A DNA stretch of 64,000 nucleotides from Paraphaeosphaeria minitans. Its lineage: Eukaryota > Ascomycota > Dothideomycetes > Pleosporales > Didymosphaeriaceae. Under the pieces are notes generated by a model. It made no database searches, had not been told where the DNA came from, and saw nothing but the letters and a program-made list of their open reading frames with translations. Position 1 is the first letter of the stretch. Each line of letters opens with the position of its first letter. The stretch lies in contig WJXW01000011.1 of NCBI GenBank assembly GCA_015832175.1, positions 806,001 through 870,000 of the forward strand, given 5' to 3'. The translations under genes and the position numbers were made by a program. Positions 55,266-64,000 of the stretch are shown here, in pieces.

Positions 55266-55911
55266 AACAGAGGCATATGCGGTTTGATACGCCAGCGAAT
55301 TTCGAGCTGAAGTTTTGGACTATCACGGCCATTTAGATATCCGTCAACTCGAAGTTCAAGTCACGCGATCCCGTCCCAAACATCAAGCTTTACTCTGCCC
55401 GGTGTTTCGACCGTCATGAAGAATGCTTAGTGCTCTGTCCATGGTAAAATTTTCGGCTGTACAGTCCTTCTTCGGCCATGTCCGGTGTCGCCGTTGAGAT
55501 GATCCATCGCATCATTGCCCGGCCGATGACGTGCTTGGCATGAATCGGTGTCGCCAGGCAGGCCTCCAGCTCGGCCGTGACCGCTTTCCACATCTATGTT
55601 ACTTTCCACAACGTTAATTTCCACATCTATCTTATTTGCGAATAGCTCGATCGGTGGTTCGCACAAGGGGTCTAACTATGAAGGGTGCGTACTGCGGCAC
55701 CAAGTCATGGGAGCGCGTGGGGTCTCGGGAAGAAGCGAGTCGCGTGGATTGCACCATAGCCCTGGGTCCAAGTACGATGCAGATATAAAGTCGGTCGGAG
55801 ACTTTCTCTGCACAAATTTTCTTCTTGGGTACCGCGCGCGCGCTGCTGAGCCTTGGGACGGAGCCTTGACATCCCGGAGTTCAGCAACTTCCCACTCATT
55901 GAACATTCACC
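55266..55911. promoter_or_regulatory. Divergent promoter between P450 and permease
   Basis: About 650 bp. A near-repeat catctatgttactttccacaa / cacatctatcttatttgc occurs at about 55590-55635, with 'tttccacatctat' twice (55584-55596 and 55617-55629). Potentially coordinates both genes; not shown. Confidence 0.35.
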
Positions 55912-57884
55912 ATGTCAACGCCATTGGCGAATACAGACGTTGCGCCCTCTCAGCAAGCCAGCACAGATGTCATCAACGATTCTCTGAACGAGAACTCGCC
56001 TGATGACACCGTTGTGGTGCGTTCTTCGATTTGGGCCAAACACACATGGTGCAGTCAAGCTAACATGCAAATGCAAAGAAAAACCTAGGATATAAGCCGG
56101 TATGATACTATATCACACTCGCATTCCATCATCACACCTTACCTGACTTTGGATAGGTATTAAATCGTACCTTCAACCAGTTCCACAACTTCGCAACGAC
56201 ATTCGGTTAGACAGACCTACACCATCTCCGGGATCAAACACTGATACCCATCCAGCTGCACTCTACTTCATCGGCGGCGTCCGCGTCACCTTCTCAACCG
56301 GTATTGCAGCCGGTGGAAACCTAGCATATTGGTCCGTCCTTCCTGTTCTACCATTCTTCTGAATCACAGAGTCTATCCTGACACAGCGACATCCAGGACG
56401 AGTTACATCATCACCTGCGTCTTCACCTTCATCACCGCAGCCGTCATCGCAGAGATATGTTCCTCGCTCCCCCTCGCCGGGTCCATCTACCTTTGGGCTG
56501 CTGAAGCTGGGGGCCCACGTTTCGGCCGCCTCTTTGGCTTCATTGTCGCTTGGTGGAGCACCACCGCCTGGACGACATTCTGCGCGAGCAACACGCAGTC
56601 TGCGGTGAACTACATGCTCGCCGAGATCACCGTGTTCGGCACGGGGTTCCCCTCAGACCCTTCTGACGTCAAGTTCCGCGCTGTCCAGTGGATCCTGACG
56701 GAGGTCATGCTCGCGATGGCTTGTATCTGGAACCTGCTGCCGCCAAGGTACTTCAAATGGATCTTCACGCTGTCGACTAGTGTCGTGGTCTTGGACTTCG
56801 TGCTGAACTTGATATGGCTGCCTATCGCGACGAAAAGGACTATAGGTTTCCGCTCTACGCACGACGCGTTCATGACGACGTATAACGGCACGGGCGCACC
56901 GCCGGGCTGGAACTGGTGTCTCTCGTACCTGGCTACGGCGGGGATTCTCATCGGCTTCGATGCGAGCGGGCATGTGGCCGAGGAGACGAAGAATGCGAGC
57001 GTTGCCGCGGCTAGGGGCATCTTCTGGAGTACGGTTGTGAGTGGGCTCGGAGGCTTCTTTGTGGTTGTGCTGTTTTTGTTCTGTGTGGTGAGTATGATGA
57101 GCGATGTTGAACTGTCGTGTATGAATGGTCACTGATCGAGGACAGCCCGATGCCGAAACGCTCTTCTCGTTTGGCGGCCCGCAACCGTTTGTGTCGGTGT
57201 ACGCCGAGATTCTTGGGGAGCGAGGTCACATTATCATGAACGTCGTGTGCGTGCTGGCACTGTGGCTCGTAAGTCCCGTCACCCGCTTGCCACTGGTATT
57301 TGGAGGGGCTAACACACGCACAGAACACAGCCATCGCCGTCCTCGCCGCCTCCCGTCTCGTCTTCGCCGTCGCCCGAGACGGCGTCCTCCCCTGGTCCGC
57401 GTGGGTCTCCAAAGTCATCGCCGGCCAACCCCGCAACGCTGTCCTCGTCGTCTGGGGCGTGTCCGCCGTCATCTCCTGTACGATCTTACCCTCGGGGGTA
57501 GCATTTACCTCGCTGGTATCCGCCGCCGGGGTCCCCTCTGCTGCCGCCTACGGGTTGATCTGCATCGCGCGACTCTTCCTGACGCCAAAAAACTTCCCTA
57601 AGCCAGCCTGGAGCCTCGGGCGGCTGAGCAAGCCGTTCCAGGTCATTGCGGTCTTCTGGAATGGCTGGGTCGTGGCAGTTCTGTACTCGCCTTATGTTTT
57701 CCCAGTGTCGGCGGAGACGCTCAACTATGCGCCGGTCATAATGGCCATTACCACCGTATTTGCATTGATCACGTGGTGGACAATACCCGCGGAGAAGTGG
57801 CTGCCGAGCCAACGGATCCAGCAGACCCTGGATGCGGATATAAATGCTCAAAGGCAGGGCAAGGACGGCCTCGTAGAGGAGTGA
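55912..57884 (+). CDS. Amino-acid/GABA permease, APC superfamily
   Basis: Seven exons: 55912-56016, 56079-56099, 56157-56205, 56256-56331, 56397-57087, 57146-57268 and 57324-57884, summing to 541 aa. Exon 2 is only 21 nt and encodes KNLGYKP, a conserved stretch before helix 1. Helices follow, with GGVRVTFSTGIAAGGNLAYW, CSSLPLAGSIYLWAAEAGGP and the substrate-pocket FDASGHVAEETKNASVAAARG motif typical of the GABA/choline-permease (ACT) family. RLVFAVARDGVLPWS follows in exon 7. About 12 spans are expected in the plasma membrane. Substrate likely GABA, another amino acid or a polyamine/choline; not decidable here. Splice sites give one continuous frame. Confidence 0.87.
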
Positions 57885-57988
57885 CAGAAAGGAACGCACG
57901 TTTGCGTCGGAAGATGTCCGTTCCCATTTCAATGACCAGTCTAGCATCTACACTTATATCAGCCTCGTAGTGAGAAATGCCGTGTCCA

Positions 57989-58250
57989 TCACATCTTCGC
58001 ATTCCCAACTTTCTGCAGCACGAACGCGCCCGAGCCCTCGGCGAAGACGGTTCCAAGCCCATCTTCGACCGACCCCCACGTCTCGATCCACCGCCCCTTC
58101 TCCCTCACCAGCTTCGCTCTGACCTTCAAGATACACGGTGTCGCAATTGCCTTTTTGTATGTTACATGCAGCTCCGACGTCGCGCTCGTAGAGGAGTTGG
58201 TTGCACCATTCGTGTGCGGTGAAGTCGTCGATGTGCTCGTGCGGGGGAGG
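57989..58250 (-). pseudogene. Thioesterase (hotdog-fold) C-terminal remnant
   Basis: In the minus frame ending at the TGA at 57989-57991 the sequence reads SELHVTYKKAIATPCILKV, a strand with VREKGRWIETWGSVED, and LGTVFAEGSGAFVLQK. These are the last strands of a fungal 4HBT/PaaI-like thioesterase. The frame is open for only about 85 codons, and its first part (PHTNGATNSSTSATS) is non-homologous-looking. The N-terminal half, with the expected HGG-containing helix, is absent from the next 500 bp. No ATG in this frame begins it. It ends about 105 bp from the permease stop on the opposite strand. I read it as a 5'-deleted relic; a missed upstream exon is the alternative. Confidence 0.55.
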
Positions 58251-58766
58251 GGTCATGGTGGTTGGTAAGTGTGGGGGTTGGTCAGGAGGGGTTTCACGGA
58301 AGCAGTCTGATGGGTCAACTCATGGTATTCAATTGATCGTTCTACGGTACTAGCGCTGCGCTGTGTATCCGCGACTCTTCGATTGCGATGCGGTTGTCCC
58401 GAGGTTGAACTTAGGAGAGGCCCGGATTTAAGTTGCTAGCGCCGATGCCCCACCAGCCACACTCTGCCACACCCTGCCACACCCTGCCACTGCTAGCCAC
58501 AACTAGCCAGCCACAGCTGTGGCGCGCGGATGACGCACCACATCCGCACCTCCAACGCGTCCTCGTACGTGACGTGGAGCTGAGAAAGTGTGCCGTCTTC
58601 CCGCCTCTTGTTCCGCCTCTTGTTCCGCCTCTTGTTCCGCTTCTTTCGACGCCTTGCTTCCCTCAATTCCCTAGAGCGGGCAATTACCTTTCCTTAGGCA
58701 TGGACTGTCTTCCTTGAGCTGTGCTCTCCTATTCTTCCCTAACCTGCCGCTTTGGCTTCCTTGAAC
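58251..58766. other. Intergenic region with short tandem repeats
   Basis: About 515 bp. Contains gccacaccct-type tandem repeats at about 58457-58490 and three to four copies of cctcttgttccg at about 58603-58640. No gene seen. Confidence 0.6.
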
Positions 58767-59828
58767 ATGACAAACCGCCGAACCAAGGTCACCACAATTG
58801 CTCTGGGCCTGGCATGTGCACCTTTCCTCTGCTGCTGGATCATCGTCGCCTCGTGCTGCTGTCCACGTCGCCTCCGCCCGCACGGCGAATCCGGCGACAA
58901 ACGCCGCTTCGAGAAGCGTCAGACCATGGCACCCCGTCCGTTGCCCGTTCGGCCGCCAGAGCGTGCTCTGACCATGAGAAGACGCACTGCAGAGCCGGAG
59001 AGTGCAGTTCAGCCGAAAAAGCCTCGCGGGGTGTCTCGTAACCAGTCCGCATCCCGGCTGATGCAGCTTCCTCTGGAACTCAGGCAGATGATCTATCGCG
59101 CTGCCATCGGCGATTCCGTGATGCACATGGTGCTGAAGAAACACAAGCTCGGCCACCAGCGCTGCAAAGCCCCCACCATCGCCGAGTGTCTGGAGCAGTA
59201 CAGCTTCTTCAGCCCGGACAACGTGTGGTCGCCTCTGGGCGAACCCATGGACAATCCGCCCGCCACAGACGGTGATATCCTGCCATTGCTACTGACCTGT
59301 CGCCAGATGCAAGTCACTCCATTCCGCGTTGGCTTCATCCAACTAACGTAATGCAGATACTCTGAATCAATAGACTACCTTTACTCCACCAATACCTTCT
59401 CCTTCTCCGACCTCGACTGCCTCCGCTACTTCTCCTCCACCATCCTCCCCCACCGGTGGTCCCTTGTCCAAAACATCGACATCGAATGGTGCATCTCGTG
59501 GCCCATCTACGACCCCCTTGCCCAAGCCCTCCTAATCTCTCGGCCTGCGCTGTATCCACCTCACGATGAGGCGACGTGGGAAAGTACGTGGCGTATCATC
59601 TCAGACATGCCTAGCTTGAAGTGGCTCAGGGTCCGACTGATGTATTTCGACGGGTTCCGGGACCCCGGGTGCGAGGAGAAATTGCTTGCGTCGCTGCGCC
59701 AGGTGACGCTGCCGAAGACGTTCGATGTGCATTTGAACTGGGCGGGGGAGGAGATTGAGGGGGCGCCGTTTCGGGCGTTTAGGCCTGGGACGGGGGAGTC
59801 GCTGTTTCCGGATGGGGAGTGGGTATAG
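58767..59828 (+). CDS. F-box-like/DUF7730-type protein with a GC-AG intron
   Basis: Two exons: 58767-59308 and 59357-59828, 337 aa. The start is the first ATG; the open frame upstream begins with TTG. A hydrophobic stretch at residues 7-27 (TVTTIALGLACAPFLCCW-like) could be a membrane anchor. The core is LMQLPLELRQMIYRAAIG, then ILPLLLTCRQ-IYSESIDYLYSTNTFSF across the junction, then VQNIDIEWCISW. This is the pattern of the large fungal family of F-box-like proteins of unknown function (DUF7730). The junction needs the donor GCAAGT with acceptor tgcag, a non-canonical GC-AG intron of 48 bp. Exact partners unknown. Confidence 0.7.
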
Positions 59829-59991
59829 CCAGCAATGGCATATCTGATGCTGCCACTGCCCACCATTGCGTTTCGGCTGTCAGCGTATACTCTTTGGGAA
59901 AAAAAAAGGTCTCCATCGGTCCCGCTCTACACGCATTCCTCGTGTAGTATCTAAACACTAATGCCCTTTCTACCCAGACCCAACGCGGTGC

Positions 59992-60849
59992 TCACCCATC
60001 TACAACCTCATAACTGACCTTACTTATCCCCTTCTGCCGCTTGATCCCCCTCACCACGACCCTCCCCAGCTCCTTCAGACACCCCACATGCGTCCCCCCG
60101 CACGGATAGCTCCCCAACCCCCCAATATCAACCACCCTGACCTCCTCCCCAGCCCCCACAGCCGCGCCGTCCAGCCCACCGATGCACTTGTCCCGCGCCT
60201 CCTCGCCTGTCCAGAAGCAGATGGCAACGCCCAGATCCCGCGCCACCAGCTCGTCCACCTTGTCCTGGATCCCCGCCTTGGCCGCCCCGGGAATCAGCCC
60301 CACGTTCTCCACAAACGCCGCCCCGGGGTAGTGACTCGCCTTCCCGTCGCTCAGATCCCGCGGCAAGCCCGCCTCCCCCGCGCGGCTCAGCAGGTGAATC
60401 GCCAGCCCCACCACGTGACCCGCCGTGTGCAGGCGGCTGTGCAGCACCCGCGTCGGCACGTGGACTGCCTGCCGGACCTGCAGGCCTAGCCCGAGCTGCG
60501 GCTGCGGCTGCTCGGGTTCGGGCTCGAATGTGCCCAGGTGCAGTATCGCGCCTGCGGGGTCCACCTTGCGCACCTGGCGCACCGTGAAGGTGGCGTCGTT
60601 CCCGTGCGGCCCAGGCGCGGCGAGCGTCATGGTGCCGACGTCCGAGGGCTGGCCGCCGCCCTGGGCGTGGAAGATGGTCGACGGACAGGTCACGATGTAC
60701 GGTGTTTTGGTGGTGTCTGTGGGCGGCTTGAAGAGGGGCTGCGTGGACGCGGGCAAGGACGACAGGGGCGCCATGGACGACAGCGTCGTGGTGTGTGCGT
60801 AGAGCTGGCCTTCGCGGTGGTAGACGGGGTCTGTTTTCTGGTCGGCCAT
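59992..60849 (-). CDS. AlaX-type alanyl-tRNA editing protein
   Basis: Intronless, 285 aa, ATG at 60849. The N-terminal AlaRS-like part has TIFHAQGGGQPSDVG, the loop typical of the family. The zinc site of the editing domain is complete: H141-x3-H145 (SRLHTAGHVVG) and C250-x3-H254 (YPCGGTHVG). Such free-standing AlaX proteins hydrolyse mis-acylated Ser- or Gly-tRNA(Ala) in trans, in the cytosol. Length (285 aa) fits the class with an N-terminal beta-barrel and no C-terminal extension. The coding strand is GC-rich, which opens long antisense frames. It converges with the DUF7730-type gene, 163 bp apart. Confidence 0.87.
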   Translation of the reverse strand: MADQKTDPVYHREGQLYAHTTTLSSMAPLSSLPASTQPLFKPPTDTTKTPYIVTCPSTIFHAQGGGQPSDVGTMTLAAPGPHGNDATFTVRQVRKVDPAGAILHLGTFEPEPEQPQPQLGLGLQVRQAVHVPTRVLHSRLHTAGHVVGLAIHLLSRAGEAGLPRDLSDGKASHYPGAAFVENVGLIPGAAKAGIQDKVDELVARDLGVAICFWTGEEARDKCIGGLDGAAVGAGEEVRVVDIGGLGSYPCGGTHVGCLKELGRVVVRGIKRQKGISKVSYEVVDG

Positions 60850-61366
60850 GGCGGGTGCTTTTGTAGAGTAGTGAGGTGGGACGGAGGATTTTTTTGTGAT
60901 GTGCCGTGAATGTGGGATCTGAGACCTTGGAGATGGAGGCGTGTCCGCATGTGCTGGGTGGGGTTACGCTCTCGACAGGTCTCCTATGACTGTTTGGACA
61001 AGGGATCAAGAGCGCGCATGGAAGATTCGAGATGTCAATGTGCATGTAAAGTGTGTAGACACGCGCCCTAGATGTCGTACCTCATTGCAACTAGCCTAAA
61101 TTAGCAAGGTGCGTCCACGTTCAATGCAGAGACCTAACATTAAATTGTAAGAAATCGCCACAGCGCGCTTGACGACATACGAAAAAGCATCTCCTGTATT
61201 CGGGAAGATTCTATTACATTTTCAGGGCCGGGTGAGGTATACACAAGATGTTGGTCGACCTACGTACTTACCCGCTCCCCCCATATCCGTCGCCGCGAAG
61301 CTGGTATCATATCATCCTACACGCTCTCCCAAATATGTCACAAACTGCCACGCCACGTTACTCCAC
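60850..61366. other. Intergenic region
   Basis: About 515 bp: promoter of the AlaX gene and 3' flank of CSE1. No further feature seen. Confidence 0.4.
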
Positions 61367-64000
61367 CTATTGAATGTACTCCTGCAACGCCTGTCTCGTC
61401 GCAGGATCCAACCGCTCCTGTACGAAGGTGACGATCTTACCGCGGTGTCTTGAGTTCGCGTCCTTCAGGAACTGTCCAACCCAAGCCTTTACGTCCGTGA
61501 TCTCAGGGAATGGATCCCGAAGTGGCTTCTTGCAGGTGTTGAGTGGAGTGAAGCCGACACCAAAGCTGACCTCATCGACATCTGCGTCTGCAATGAGATC
61601 ATCACCCTTGCTGACCTTCGGCGGATTGACTAGCAACTCGATGAGTCGCTGCGTGGTCAAATTCCAGCCCTTGGGATATCGGTCGACGAAAGCCTGTGAA
61701 TCCGTGAGAGTCTTGGTGAAGGAGACAACGGCCGTTTTCCGGTCGATCGGGCGAGTCAGCTTTTGAGTTTCTGGGAGAACGATAGTGAGGTAGATGCCCT
61801 TGAAAACACTGCTCGGAGTTAGCAAAGGTCCGATTGGTCGAGATTGTGAAACTTACTCTTGCTGGACTTGATCGGTGATTGCGATGAAGAAGTCCGCGCC
61901 CATCCCTTCCCGGGAGGAGATGAAGTGGTAGAAGGCAATGAAGCGCTGCGCAAAATTTTCCGTCCGCATGCTAGACAGCCGGGTGATCATGAGCTGAATA
62001 ATCGTAGGGTAGTATTGTTGGAGCACCGAGACCGGAATGGTTGCAACGATTGTCTCAATGAGCTCGAAAGCATAGGTCTCGTTGGCCTTGGAGGTGACGA
62101 GCTTCTGGAAAATGCCGAGGATCGGTTCCACCTGGTTGTTTGCAACGATAGTCTGCGGGTCTCGGGAGATAACCGCAGTGAGTAATCGAACCAGCGCTGG
62201 CACGTTGCTCCTTGTCTCCCAAACGCTGGGCTGGATGATGACTTGGGCAAGGCTCTGGTAGTAGGCAGAGAGGGCACCAGAAGGATTCGTTTCCAGCAGT
62301 GCGGCAAGGAGTTGGAACACATATGGTGCGAACTCCTCGACGTTGTCTGCCAATATGAGCTGGAAGGGCTCGGCGAGCTTCGTCTCGAATAGCTCGTTGT
62401 GTGCTGGGGCCGCGAAGCGGATCAAAGCACCAAGGCCTTCGAACAGGAAGTATTGGAAGCGGGGATTGCTTGGGTTGTGTCGTATAATCTTGAGAATGTT
62501 GATGAAGTAGCCAAGCACCAAATCATCTATGGGTAGCACGCCATCGCGAATGAAGATCAGGACGCGCATCACACATTTCATGAGAAACTCGTTCTCTTGA
62601 ATCTTTTCGGGGGCCGTATCCTTGGTCACGAGCTTGAAGAGATGAGTGAGAAGGTCCCTTGATGAACCGACTACCTGGTCCTTCGGGATGACCGAGGTTT
62701 TGGTGTTTTCATCTGTGAGGTACAGGGCACGCTCCACAGCGATTGCGGCATAGGTGTGCACTACGTAGTTGGAGTTGCCTAGGTGATTCACGAGCAGAGG
62801 GAAGGCGGCGCGCCATAGATCGGGCGAAAGCTGGTTGCGGAAGTTGTACAGGAACTTGACAGAATCCACCTTCAAGATGAGACTGACGCTTTCTCCCTCC
62901 AGGTCAGATGCGATGTGGGTCCGGAAGAAGTTCAGAACGTCGACGTTAGGGTTGACGCTCACAACACCCTTCCCAGCCGTTATGGTTCCCAGAGCAGCGA
63001 TAGCCGAGAACAGGTATACAGCGGTATCCTTGTGCTTCCAGTTCTCCTGGGGGTTCTTTGTGTACTCTTGAAGGTAGCGATCAATGTAACTCTGTGCCGT
63101 GCTTGTCACGAGGTCCTGGTAGCGCTGCATCAGGGTACGCAAGAAATTAGTGGCTGCCCTCCGCCTCGTGTCATTGTCTGAGCCCTCAAGATCTCGGCGA
63201 ATAAACTCAATCGGCTCGTCTTCGAATAGCTCCACATCGGATTCGCGTAATGTGAGGTTGGGCAAGATGATGTGTTCCATGATCTGAACCAGCACTTCCT
63301 GGTTGTTGAAGGACTCGGCATGTCGAGTGGAAGCAACGCTCGTAAGGAACTGCAGCGCTTTGCTGACCAAGATGTCGTATTTGGTCTCCAGGTTTACAGT
63401 GCTGAGGAACTGCCATGTTGACTGGACAAACTGAGGTAATTGTGCGCCAAAAACATCTTCGTACTTCTGCACGTACAGCATCAAGCCTTCAAATATGCCC
63501 GCCCGTGTGAACTCCAAGACGCCGGACTCGTCGTCGCTGTCCGTATGGAGCGTGGGGTTATCGTAGATGAGATATTTGTGCCAGAGCCCTGCGATTGCGG
63601 CAATGTTGTCCTCGAATACAGGAGGCAAATCCTGACACGAGAGGTCGTAGAAGAGCTTGACGATCAGATCGAGCTCCGTGAAGGCGCCCTTGAGGGCCTC
63701 GGGGTTGTCTTGGGAATTCGAAATGATGGCGTCGACGCATTGGAGCTGATTCAGGAACGGCTCGCAGAACTGAGTGAGGACGTGGTTGATCTCGGTGAAG
63801 AGGGCGTCGGAGCGGAAGAGCGGTCGCCATCGCTTGAAGATGGAGTGTGCTACGCGCAAGACACCAATGTTTACCGTGGTGTTGTCTTTGGTCAGTCGCG
63901 AAACTAGGTCTGCGACCAATGTGTCCCACCGCTCGTAGAAATCGCTGTCTGCAATGACACTTATGGCCTCGCCCAGCTGGGCCTGCAGGTTTGGCGGCAC
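61367..64000 (-). CDS. CSE1: Exportin-2 / importin-alpha re-exporter Cse1 (5' end outside the window)
   Basis: Two exons visible: 64000-61857 (continuing beyond the window edge) and 61808-61367, across a 48-bp intron (gtaagt...agcag), 861 aa. The first in-window codon is GTG for an internal Val. The start matches the QAQLGEAISVIADSDFYERW region of Cse1, so about 90 N-terminal residues, with the Ran-binding importin-beta N domain, lie outside. The rest is HEAT-repeat sequence: NPRFQYFLFEGLGALIRF and LNTCKKPLRDPFPEI are typical of the family. The last residues are ATRQALQEYIQ. Cse1 exports importin-alpha from the nucleus together with Ran-GTP and is essential. No oddities seen. Confidence 0.92.

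Noticed and set aside
60128..61045. Minus-strand open frame of 305 codons
   Set aside because: A frame-shifted shadow of the AlaX gene, rich in Arg/Gly/Pro from the GC-rich coding strand.

Overview
The window is nuclear DNA of a filamentous ascomycete (Pezizomycotina). The evidence is many short GT-AG introns of about 45-110 bp, monocistronic genes on both strands, and families typical of that group: a Zn2Cys6 regulator, CYP-type P450, fungal NLR-type N-terminal domain, PL26-like lyase, CAP protein, fucose-lectin-like protein, YAG7-like and DUF2011 proteins. A Dothideomycete-like source fits, but I cannot fix the species. There are no tRNA or rRNA genes, CRISPR arrays or intact transposons that I can support.

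Layout. 1-2004 holds no supported gene. 2005-3592 (-) is an RGG-tailed YAG7-like protein. 4255-5766 (+) is an F-box/LRR-type gene broken by several frame changes, facing a NACHT_N-ankyrin protein (5811-7679, -). 8384-10336 (-) is a multi-pass membrane protein, divergent from an ion-transporter (IT) superfamily permease (10832-12945, +). 13902-14900 (-) is a secreted CAP/PR-1 protein with a 22-bp tandem repeat array upstream, followed by about 3.4 kb of gene-poor DNA.

18296-31000 is an accessory-looking metabolic stretch: epoxide hydrolase, a quinone-reductase-like MDR enzyme beside a Zn2Cys6 regulator, a small secreted protein with three His/Cys repeats, a 2-oxoglutarate/Fe(II) oxygenase, and two convergent MFS transporters. 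33430-36159 (-) is a large secreted PL26-type rhamnogalacturonan lyase. 38003-39522 (+) is a single-pass membrane protein with a lectin-like ectodomain.

39972 to the end is mostly core cell biology: mitochondrial sulfide:quinone oxidoreductase, a DUF2011 protein, two uncharacterised proteins, the Rab GAP Gyp7, the Sec1 partner Mso1, an AlaX-type tRNA editing protein and the nuclear exportin Cse1 (5' end beyond the window). A nine-exon P450 divergent from a seven-exon amino-acid permease, and a 5'-truncated thioesterase remnant, interrupt it. Gyp7 and Mso1 both act in membrane traffic and are neighbours, but nothing shows that they are co-regulated. Exon boundaries below were worked out by hand from splice sites and reading-frame continuity; multi-exon models sum to whole codons.
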